Shown here one piece after another: positions 55,530 through 64,000 of a stretch of DNA of 64,000 nucleotides. Position 1 is the first letter of the stretch, and each line of letters opens with the position of its first letter. This stretch comes from Primulina eburnea (Eukaryota > Streptophyta > Magnoliopsida > Lamiales > Gesneriaceae). The stretch lies in contig NW_027331361.1 of assembly GCF_022965805.1 (NCBI RefSeq), positions 1 through 64,000 of the forward strand, written 5' to 3'. The notes under the pieces were generated by a model. That model saw only the letters and a list, made by a program, of their open reading frames with translations, made no database searches and had not been told where the DNA came from. Both the position numbers and the translations under genes were made by a program.

Positions 55530-55534
55530 CCTGT

Positions 55535-56822
55535 TGGCGATGATATTCGTAGAGATATTCTGACAGAGGCTCATACCGCGCCGTATTCGATTCATCCAGG
55601 CAGTACGAAGATGTATCAGGATCTTCGTCGACTCTACTGGTGGCCAGGTATGAAGAAGGATGTTGCCGTGTTCATTTCTCAGTGCCTTACTTGTCAGCAG
55701 GTGAAGATTGAGCACCAGAGACCTGCTGGGATATTGTTGTCGTTGCCGATTCCTCAGTGGAAGTGGGAGCATATTACGATGGATTTCGTGACTGGTCTTC
55801 CCAGAGTGCAGAGAGGTTTCAATTCTATTTGGGTTATCGTTGATCGATTGACTAAGTCAGCGCACTTTCTTCCAGTCAAGACGACGTATTCGATGAACCA
55901 GTATGCCGAGGACTACATAGCAGAGATTGTCAGACTTCATGGTGTCCCTGTGTCGATCGTGTCTGATCGTGACCCCAAGTTTACCTCCGAGTTTTGGAAG
56001 AGTCTTCATAGAGCTTTGGGTTCGCGGTTAGCTTTCAGTACAGCCTATCATCCTCAGAGCGATGGTCAGTCAGAGAAAGTCATTCAGATTCTTGAGGATA
56101 TGCTCAGAGCTTGTACTATTGACTATTCTGGTAGCTGGGATTCTAAATTGCCACTTGTGGAGTTCACGTACAACAATAGCTACCAGGCGTCGATTGGGAT
56201 GGCACCGTATGAGGCACTTTATGGCAGGAAGTGCAGATCCCCTTTGTTTTGGGATGAGGTTGGTGAGAGGAAGATGTTGGGTCCCGAGTTGGTCCAGCAG
56301 ACTGCAGATGTTGTTGCAGTGATCAGAGAGAGGATGAAGACTGCCCAGTCTAGACAGAAGAGCTATGCAGATGTTCGTCGTAGACCTTTGCAGTTCGAGG
56401 TTGGCGATCATGTATTTTTGAAGATAGCACCTCTCAAGGGTGTGATGAGATTTGGCAAGAAGGGTAAACTGAGTCCGAGGTTTATTGGCCCTTTTGAGAT
56501 ATTGGACAGAGTTGGCGATCGAGCCTACAGATTAGCCCTACCTCCAGATCTTGACAGAGTCCATAATGTTTTTCACGTATCGATGCTCAGGAAGTATGTT
56601 GCAGATCCTTCCCATGTTCTTCGCCATGAGCCATTGGACTTGACGCCGAATTTGACGTATCAAGAGATTCCGATTCAGATTCTGGATCGCACAGTTAGAG
56701 TTCTGAGGAACAAAGAGATCGGCATTGTCAAAGTTCTTTGGAGGAACCATTTGTTAGAGGAGGCTACGTGGGAACCAGAGGATGAGATGAGAGAGAAGTA
56801 TCCTGAGTTGTTCGTGCCGTGA
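55535..56822 (+). CDS. Element E integrase and chromodomain (after Copia D)
   Basis: Continuation of the E polyprotein. It has the integrase zinc region (HPGSTKMYQDLRRLYWWPGMKKDV, CLTCQQVK), the core with MDFVTGLP, VSDRDPKF and GQSEKVIQILEDML (D, D, E), a GPY region (GKKGKLSPRFIGPFEIL) and a chromodomain-like tail (IPIQILDRTVRVLRNKEI, EEATWEPEDEMREKYPELFVP). It ends at a TGA at 56820-56822. About ten residues at the start of the readable frame (before 55535) are Copia LTR. Confidence 0.93.
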
Positions 56823-56847
56823 CGTCAATTTCGCGGACGAAATTCCC

Positions 56848-56862
56848 TTAAGGGGGGGAGAT
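56848..56862 (+). other. Element E polypurine tract
   Basis: TTAAGGGGGGGAGAT directly before the 3' LTR. TTTCGCGGACGAAA lies just upstream, a variant of the TTCGAGGACGAA box seen in A and F2. Confidence 0.85.
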
Positions 56863-58457
56863 TGTAATAGCCGAGCCCGGTGTACGGTACGATTTAAGTT
56901 TCGTTTGTTATTTTGGGATATTTGATTAGATGTTCAGAGTTGTATTTTTGGGCTATAGTATTGTTAGTTTTATTGTCTTGAGGTGTTAGTTGATGTTGGT
57001 TGTTCGTTTCAGAGTGTCGGTTCGATTTTAGTTGCATGGGAATAGTGCTTGGCCGTGACTTGAGTGCACCCGCGCTCTTAACTGGAGTGCCCCCGCGGTG
57101 TACTGTGCTGTTTTGGAGTTGGAATGCCGTAGCATCACCGCACCCGCGGTGATGTAGGGACCGCACCCGCGGTAGAGACCGCACCCGCGCTGCTTGCGTT
57201 GCCGCACCCGTGCTGTTCGTGTTCCAGAATTTTTGTGGCTGCCGAAACCATTGCGCACCCGCGGTGCTTAGAGGAGTGCACCCGCGGTGAAGGTATGGGC
57301 GAGTTTTTAAGCTACTTTTTGGAGTGGTTGGCCATACTTTCCCTTTCTTTTCTCCTCCATTCTCGACATTTCTCTCCATTTCAAGGGTTTTTAGTCATTT
57401 CTTTCCTTTCCTATCTTCGATTCAGGCGTTTGTTTGGAATTTCGACTTGAGTTCGACGTTCTCCTTGGTGCTAGGAAGCTTGGGTAAGCTTTTGGTGCGA
57501 TTCTGTTAAGGTTGTAAATTAAGAGTTGTTTAGGTTGGTTGTTTATGTGGATTTATGGATTATTTAGCTTGTAATCTTGGATATTTAGTTGATATTGGTG
57601 TTATTTGTGGATTATTTGTTGTAGGTGGTGATCAAGAGCTAAGTTGAGGTGTTTGTTGGGGTTTGTAAGTGGAATTTCATCCTTTTTGCTCACATGATAT
57701 TATATGTATTGTGTTTTAAAGATTTTAAAGTGATATTCCCTTCCATTGATCCATTGTAATGTATTGATTTCATTGATTATCTATTGGAGGTATTGTATAC
57801 CTCGCTATTGTTAAAAGGGAATACAAGAGAAAATATGAGATTGTGAAAGGACGGCCTTAAATGCTATTCAGAGTTCAAATGTTTTCGGATTGATAAATAC
57901 ATAGTCAGAGATTGCATGCAATATTAGATGATCATCGCCTATAGGCTTATATCCCTCAGAGTTATCGGTATTTATATCGATTTGGGATACGAGCACCCCA
58001 GAGCATAGATACTATTGATATCAATCCCCAGAGCAAAAGAGAAATACCATCATATTTTATATGTTATTGCTACAGTTATTGCTACAGTATTCATATTTCA
58101 GAGTTGATGGTATTTATGATTTCAAAGAGATGTTTTACAGAGTTATTGATCATTGTTATATAAGAGTTCCACTTGCTGAGATTTATTCTCATTTCAGTTA
58201 TTTTCAAGTGATGCAGATCAGAGTGGTGCCTAGGGACGTTGACTGTAGATCGGGGGTCATATGCATACACCGTTGGAAGGAGGATTTTGGCATGATCATA
58301 GAAATGATGTTTTGTTTTTGTTATGTCATTTAAATGATCATGTATTTATTTTGTAAAGATATTTGAAGAAATGTATTTTGAAACTCCTTCCATATTTTAA
58401 AGAAAATTATTTTTATTTCCGCTGCGTATTTATTTTAAAAGAGGTCAGGGTGTCACA
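56863..58457 (+). repeat. Element E 3' LTR
   Basis: 1595 bp, paired with 40733-42327. Noticed differences include C/T in one motif copy near 57211 and substitutions near 57521, 57758, 58006, 58064, 58190 and 58206. Confidence 0.94.
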
Positions 58458-58462
58458 ATTTG

Positions 58463-60189
58463 CATGCAATATATATATAGATGTTTGACACGTTATTTCT
58501 TCAGAAATTCAGAAGGGAATCGAAAGTTGGGAGAGAAGTTGATTTCTTAAGTTAGAATTTGATTTACAAAGAATCCGTCTATCAGAATTCGAATCTGAAC
58601 GCAGCAGCGTGTTCCTCTCGACACGAACTACACAAGGACGTAAGTTTTGTTACGTTTTGAGATGTTTTGAGAATATGATGTTGCTAGAATTGCATATGAT
58701 TCAGAGATGGTATTTCTGCTACCGTAGATATTATAGAACTGAAGACAGATTAAAGAACAGACTGTTTATGTAATTGTTATGATTTGTGAAAGATATTGAC
58801 TGAGATTTTGATATCAGAATTGTGTATTACTGATTTTGAATAGACCGATATTCAGATTATGAGTTCTGATATTAATTATGTGATGTTCAGATTGACGGGG
58901 TTATTCAGATTGTATTATTATGCCGTCGAAACATCAGTTGATTTAGATTGATCAGATTCAGATATGATTTCGATTAGATTGTGATATTATTGATATGACT
59001 CAGATTGTATCTTGTTCATACATTGATCAGATTGTATACTGAATTGAGTATTGATCAGAACAGATTGTGAATTGAGTTACACATTGATACAGTGTATTTA
59101 TATTGTCATTTCAGATCGGATATGGACAGACTGGACTTCAAGACTTCGTCTTCATCAGACGGGGACGACAAAGGTATAATTCATGTGATATTTGGGAAGA
59201 TATAACTCAAATCAGATCCTATTTGAGTTTCCCAATTAAATCACATACTAGACCTATTGTTTATCTTTTGATTATGATTGTTTATAGATTTGTTTATAGA
59301 ACTTGTATACAAATCTTGCTATACTTTGTTTACAGATCATGTGGCATGGTATTAGAATGATTATGCTTGTTTACAGATTGTGTATTCATGCATTAAGATA
59401 GGACAGTCTGGAGATCAGGCAGACTTCTAGATGTTCGGCGATATCTCAGCTTAGGGGAAGATCACCGCCCCTTTGTAGACGTGGATACAGATCAGGCCGA
59501 AGTCTAGGAATAAGACGTACCGTCACCCCGATTGGAGAGTAGGTGATAGATCGTCTTATTCACCCCGGGATCCCTAGAGTTATAGATCGAGTCAAGTCTA
59601 GACATGATTTGATTAGAACTGTATGCTTATATGGATGTGGCTCCTAGATCATGGGACCCATCATTACTGCTTTCAGTTGGATTAGCATGTTTTATGATTT
59701 AGATTGTTTATATGCTTGTTTATCTGATTTGAGCTGCATGCTTAATTTCATAGATTATGAAAGATATTATGTTTATACATGATCGCATGTTTTATGAATT
59801 ATTTTGTTTATATACATGCTTACCATGTTTTATACTGGGATATTTATATCTCACCGGAGTTATCCGGCTGTTGTCTTGTTTGTATGTGTGCATGACAACA
59901 GGTGGGACAGGTACGGGGTCAGAAGATGATGAGAGAAGACGAGTTAGCGTGGTGATTTCGGACTTGGATATAGATAGGTGTCATTACTGGAACTTTAGTA
60001 ACTGAACCTTAGATTAATTGAAAGACTGTTGTACATTATTGTACTTTTATACAGATATGTATATTATTTAGATGCCATTACCTTCCGCACTTGTATTTTA
60101 AAAGAAAAATTTTTAGACCCTGTTTTATCTTAATTGAAAATTTAATCCCACAGAAAATTAAGAAAAAGATCAGCGTCCGGGTCCCCACA
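58463..60189 (+). repeat. Element F 5' LTR, second part
   Basis: Resumes after E with the TATA-like CAATATATATATAG (about 58467-58480), then sequence homologous to the F2 LTR, including the stem-loop at 59508-59561, and ends GGGTCCCCACA. Frames such as 59103-59360 have no recognisable product. Confidence 0.88.
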
Positions 60190-60194
60190 ACAGG

Positions 60195-60206
60195 TGGTAT
60201 CAGAGC
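60195..60206 (+). other. Element F primer-binding site (tRNA-iMet)
   Basis: TGGTATCAGAGC, five bases after the LTR end, showing that this is the 5' LTR of a plus-strand element. Confidence 0.9.
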
Positions 60207-60452
60207 TGATAGTTCCTTGAAACTTAGATTATCAGAGCGATAAATCTTTTAGCGATAGATCCTTTAGATTGAAATAGTCAGAACTGATAGATCCTTTAGA
60301 CTGAGATAGAAGAGAATGTGCGGGGTAGATGAATTTTCTTTCCTTGCATGTGTGTGCTAGCATGAGATTGATTTAATGTTGATTGACATTATGTGCTAGC
60401 ATGAGACTATGTGTTACTGCTTTAAGATACATGTTTACCTAATTTGTTTTAT
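60207..60452 (+). other. Element F leader remnant
   Basis: Homologous to the F2 leader (32769 to about 33000), for example GTGCTAGCATGAGATTGATT. It is cut at about 60452 where an E-type LTR begins mid-sequence, so gag, pol and the 3' LTR of F are not seen. Confidence 0.7.
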
Positions 60453-60998
60453 TGGATTGATTGAATCATAGTCAGAGCATTGCATGCAATTAGTTGATCA
60501 ACGCCTATAGGCTTATATCCCTCACAGTTATCGATTTATATCGATGGGATATATGCACCCACAGTCATAGATACTATTGATATCAATCCAACCAGAGAAA
60601 AGAGAAATACCATCGTATTGTTATCCTATTGATATGCTATTGCTACAGTTATTGCTACAGTATTCATGTTTCAGAGTTGATGGTATTTATGATTTCAAAG
60701 TCATGATTTGCAGAGTATACTATGTATCATTGCTATGTTAGAGTTCCACTTGCTGAGATTTATTCTCATTCCAGTTTATTCATGTGATGCAGATCAGAGT
60801 GGTGACCCTGGACGTTGACTGTGGATAGGGGTCATATGCATGCACCGTTGGAAGGAAGATTATTTTGTATATCATTTGAATGATCATGTATTTGTTTTGT
60901 AAACATTTTTATGAAATGTATTTTGAAACTCCTTCCATATTTTAAAGAAAATTTTAAATTCCGCTGTATTTTTAATTGTAACGGGTCAGGGTGTCACA
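60453..60998 (+). repeat. Truncated E-type LTR (3' part)
   Basis: Matches about 41756-42327 of the E LTR with more divergence, ending CAGGGTGTCACA. It is followed by TTTAG and TGGTATCA, the start of a primer site, so it was the 5' LTR of another E-like element. The promoter half is missing; the N gap follows. Confidence 0.8.
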
Positions 60999-61011
60999 TT
61001 TAGTGGTATCA

Positions 61012-61036
61012 NNNNNNNNNNNNNNNNNNNNNNNNN
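61012..61036. other. Assembly gap (25 N)
   Basis: A run of N. The sequence on its two sides belongs to unrelated elements, so the join may hide missing sequence or be wrong. Confidence 0.98.
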
Positions 61037-61112
61037 CTTGGCAGGGGGAGGGAGGAGGGACCCTCCCACTTATCCCCTAGGACCACCCGCACTTCCCCGT
61101 TTTCCTCCCATC
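61037..61112. other. Unassigned gap-edge sequence
   Basis: G/C-rich, low-quality looking sequence (for example CAGGGGGAGGGAGGAGGG) where the C-type LTR should continue. I find no match within the window. It may be a gap-edge error. Confidence 0.4.
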
Positions 61113-61418
61113 GCAATACCTCGTCTCTAACTCGAAGCGGCTCTATACCTTCTAGTGTCGGCTGAATCGACCAGGAACCGTTTCGAATATACGTATTACA
61201 AATATGGTTTGCATGATACTCAATCATGATAGAGCATCTCATATTCTTTCTACTATTTGTATATTCAAGGGCTTTATCTATGCAGCTAGCATGGGTATAC
61301 AGATAAAGATTTGCCAAAATAATAATTTCAAATATTATTAAAATAAAGATTGCTTATTCATAGAGTTTCATTGTGAACACTCGGCCAACACTTGGCTCGA
61401 CGGGCACCTACTCTAACA
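61113..61418 (-). repeat. Element G 3' LTR, partial (Copia, C type)
   Basis: The minus strand starts TGTTAGAGTAGGTGCCCG as in C and runs about 300 bp with small indels before the gap-edge sequence. Where they differ it is closer to the C LTR than to D. Confidence 0.85.
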
Positions 61419-61431
61419 ATCTCCCACTTGC
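61419..61431 (-). other. Element G polypurine tract
   Basis: The minus strand reads GCAAGTGGGAGAT, as in C and D. Confidence 0.8.
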
Positions 61432-61432
61432 A

Positions 61433-63780
61433 CTAGAGCCAACTACCCATATGCTTAAAACTCATTGATTCGCGATGCTTGTCGAATAATGGTCCAGGTA
61501 AAGGCTTAGCTAGTGGATCAACAACATAATCTGCGGAGCCGACTTTGTCAATAGACACTACTCTTCTTTCCACAATCTCTCCGAGGATGTGGTACCTTTT
61601 CAATACTTGTTTGGATTTCTGATGAGACCTAGGCTCCTTTGCTTGAGCTATAGCTCCCGTGTTGTCACACAACACCGGGACAGGAGCAACTCCATTAGGA
61701 ATGACGTCCAACTCTTAGACGAAATTCCTTATCCAAACAGCCTCCCTTGCTGCATCTGATGCAGCAATGTATTCGGCCTCTGTGCTGGAATCCGTAATAT
61801 TGTCTTGCTTGGAACTCTTCCAAGAGACAGCAGCACTGTTGAGCATGAATACAAACCTAGAGGTTGACTTCGAGTCTTCGATATCGCTTTGGAAGCTAGA
61901 GTCGGTATAGCCTTCCAATTTTAGTTCTCCACCCCATAGACCAAGAACAATTTGTTGGTCCTTCTCAACTACTTGAGAATGTCTTTCACATCTTTCCAGT
62001 GTGGAAGACCAGGGTTCGATTGATATCTACTCACTACACTTAGTGCGAAAGCCACGTCAAGACGTGTAGATATCATCCCATACATGATGCTACCAATTGC
62101 CGAAGCATACGGAATGCGTGTCATCGTCACTATCTCTGCATCAGTCTCAGGAGACAGACTTGGATAGGGACACGCCATGACACATTGATAGATGTCCTCT
62201 CAAGGACGCATCCATCGAGAACCGCTTCACGATGGTATCATGTATGTGGACTGGGTAAGACCAAGCCATCTTTTCGATCTATCTCTATAGATATGTATCC
62301 CAATACAAAAGATGCTTCACCCAAGTCCTGCATCGAGAACCTACTCGCTAACCATATCTTAGTTGATTGCAACATTCCTACATCATTCCCAATGAGTAGA
62401 ATGTCATCAACATTCAACACCAGGAATGTCACAACACTCCCACTGACCCTCTTATACACATAGGGTTCCTCAGGATTCTTAGTAAATCAAACTATTTGAT
62501 TGTACTGTCGAATCTGAGGTTCCAACTCCTAGATGCCTGTTTTAGATCATAAATAGATCTTTGAAGTTTGCATACCATATGCTTACTTCCGATAGATGTA
62601 AACCCTCCAGGTTTGAGACATGTAAATAACTTTCTTAAAATCCCCATTAAGAAAGACTGTCTTAACATCCATCTGCCATATCTCACAGTCATACCATGCA
62701 GCTATGGCTAGCAAAATCCTTATGGACTTGAACATTGCGATTGGGAAAAGGTTTCCTCAAAGTCAACTCCTTGTCTTTGAGTACATCCTTTTGCCACCAA
62801 TCGCGCCTTGAAGGTTAATACCTTCCCATCCGCCCCAAGTCCCTGTGGGAACAGTTCCCTCAGTTGGATCCACAAGATCCTACACTTGGTTCGAATGCAT
62901 GGAATTCAACTCAGATTCCATTGCTTCAAGCTACTTGGATGAATCGGCATCAGATAACGCTTCCTTGAAGGTCCTTGGATCACATCCATGGTTAGGCTCA
63001 TCATGGCCTTCTTCAAGAAGCTGACCATACCTCATAGGTGGTCTCGAGACTTTCTTGTATCTGCTAGGAGCTTGTATCTCCTCTCTTGGCTCATCGGGTG
63101 TGGGTTCTATAATTGTGGGTTTCTCTCGAACCTCTTCGAGTTCTATCATCTGCCTTTTCTATCCAATAGAAAATCCCTTTCCAAAAAAGGTTGCATTCCT
63201 AGAAACAAACACCTTTGTTTCTTGGGGATGATAGAAATAATATCCAACTTAATTCCTTGGATATCCCACAAAGTAACATAAAATGGATCAACAATCCAAT
63301 TTATCTCCCACTTACCTGCTTCACATAAGCAGGGCTCCCATATTCTAAGATAAGAATATTTGGGAGCTTTACTCATCCATATCTCATATGGTGTCTGCCT
63401 TTGAATGGACATTTAAAGGAATATCTTTCAATTTTAAGTTATAGAGATTGTTTTCAAGTTCTCAAGTACCAATTAAACATTCATTCTTGTAAATGTTGCA
63501 AACACCTTTGCTAAATAAACAAGAATATCCATCTTTATCACCATAGAAATGGAAACAATGTTTTTACAAAATTAGGTACAAACAAAACATCTCATAAAAT
63601 TAACTTAAACTTTTGTTCAATAAATAAGTAAACATCCTCAATAGCCTTGGCAGCAACTCTTGCTCCATTGCCCATCCTCAAGAAGGTCACACCTTCCTTA
63701 AGCTTCCTACTTCTTCCCATCACCTGTAACCCATTACAGAGATGTGAGTCACAACCGGTATCAAATACCCAAGAAGTAGA
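61433..63780 (-). pseudogene. Element G pol remnant (Copia), integrase deleted
   Basis: A broken Copia Pol in at least six pieces: RNase H (61433-61711, 61715-61918), the segment before it (61969-62178), reverse transcriptase (62238-62459 with NVDDILL; 62492-62692), the linker (62931-63149), and a protease tail to about 63780. It shares with C the integrase deletion (junction near 63405), the ~30-bp gap near 62845 and the 1-base loss near 62745. It keeps a DTG-like protease start that C has lost, so it is a sister copy, not a duplicate. Confidence 0.88.
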
Positions 63781-63789
63781 GTTAATTGA

Positions 63790-64000
63790 AATGTTTACTT
63801 AAATTTAGAACATACCGTTTCCAGAACACTTCTGGGCCAGATATTCCTTGCAATTTCGCTTCCAATGTCCAGGCTTCTTGCAGTGATGACAAACATCACC
63901 AGTCTTGTCAGCCTTAACTGGTCTGGCTGCCACAACGGGATTCGGAGATTGCCTCAACAAGGGCACGTTCTTCTCGGGACGTTGGAAAGAACTCTTCTTT
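63790..64000 (-). pseudogene. Element G gag C-terminus, cut by the window edge
   Basis: The CCHC knuckle CHHCKKPGHWKRNC is readable near 63850-63895, with the basic linker before it. A TAA interrupts the frame just after GMF near 63805. The rest of gag lies beyond the window. Confidence 0.8.

Larger units (their letters stand above)
45601..55534 (-). mobile_element. Element D: nearly intact Ty1/Copia retrotransposon
   Basis: LTRs of 2076 and 2077 bp. Flanks TCTGT (45601-45605) and CCTGT (55530-55534) are a target duplication with one mismatch. The minus-strand order is 5' LTR, primer site, 1.8-kb leader, gag-protease-integrase-reverse transcriptase frame, RNase H, polypurine tract, 3' LTR. 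One 1-base deletion near 48428 is the only coding break I find. About nine substitutions and two or three small indels separate the LTRs. It is related to C and G but with a different LTR sequence in many places. Confidence 0.94.
40728..58462 (+). mobile_element. Element E: Ty3/Gypsy (Tekay/Del-like) retrotransposon carrying a nested Copia
   Basis: LTRs of 1595 bp each with the target duplication ATTTG (40728-40732 and 58458-58462). It has a tRNA-Met primer site, one gag-pol frame with two in-frame TGA codons, a polypurine tract and a 3' LTR. Copia D is inserted in pol between RNase H and integrase. About eight LTR differences were noticed. Its LTR is unrelated to those of A, B and F outside the terminal TGTAAT and the ACCGCACCCGCGGT motifs. 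Without D it is about 7.8 kb. Confidence 0.95.

Noticed and set aside
1..64000. Host genes, tRNA or rRNA genes
   Set aside because: I looked between the elements; every interval is satellite, LTR, leader or pol remnant. The TGGTATCAGAGC words are primer-binding sites, not tRNA genes.

Overview
The window is plant nuclear DNA made almost entirely of LTR retrotransposons nested in one another and in a tandem satellite. I see no host gene, rRNA, tRNA or bacterial feature. The evidence for a flowering-plant genome is chromodomain-type Ty3/Gypsy polyproteins (Tekay/Del-like), Ty1/Copia polyproteins, LTRs of 1.5-2.2 kb, and primer-binding sites complementary to plant initiator tRNA-Met. I cannot name the species. 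Element letters A-H are mine.

The substrate is a tandem array of a ~364 bp unit derived from the catalytic core of a Ty3/Gypsy integrase. It is seen in three pieces: 8249-10893, 29029-30595 and 37920-40353. Elements inserted into or beside it, from left to right, are as follows. H is part of a minus-strand LTR (1-250 and 8103-8248). A is a full minus-strand Gypsy copy (251-8102, target duplication GCTTC) inside H. B is a full minus-strand Gypsy copy (10889-29028, CAAAC), split by C, a plus-strand Copia copy (16846-26246, GCTTC). F2 is a plus-strand Gypsy copy (30591-37919, GAGGG) that keeps gag but has a ruined pol. F is a plus-strand Gypsy LTR and leader (40354-60452), split by E, a plus-strand Gypsy copy (40728-58462, ATTTG). 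E is itself split inside pol by D, a minus-strand Copia copy (45601-55534). The right edge holds a truncated E-type LTR (60453-60998), a 25-base N gap (61012-61036), and G, a broken minus-strand Copia copy running off the window.

None of the copies has an undamaged polyprotein, but several are close. A has two 1-base shifts, B one stop plus the C insertion, D one 1-base shift, and E two TGA stops plus the D insertion. LTR pairs are very similar by eye (C: no difference found in 2158 bp; A about 3; E about 8; D about 11; B about 13), so the nest is young. C and F2 keep a gag ORF and cis signals but lack a usable pol, so they look like partners moved in trans. C and G share the loss of the whole integrase domain.

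The points most worth a second look are: (1) the integrase-derived satellite with a trimeric higher-order repeat; (2) clusters of short CpG-rich palindromic motifs just upstream of the LTR TATA box, with three motif types across six LTR families; (3) the integrase-deleted Copia lineage; (4) a 3' LTR of F2 that has lost its promoter; and (5) a conserved hairpin in the transcribed part of the Gypsy LTRs. All comparisons were done by eye, so difference counts are approximate.
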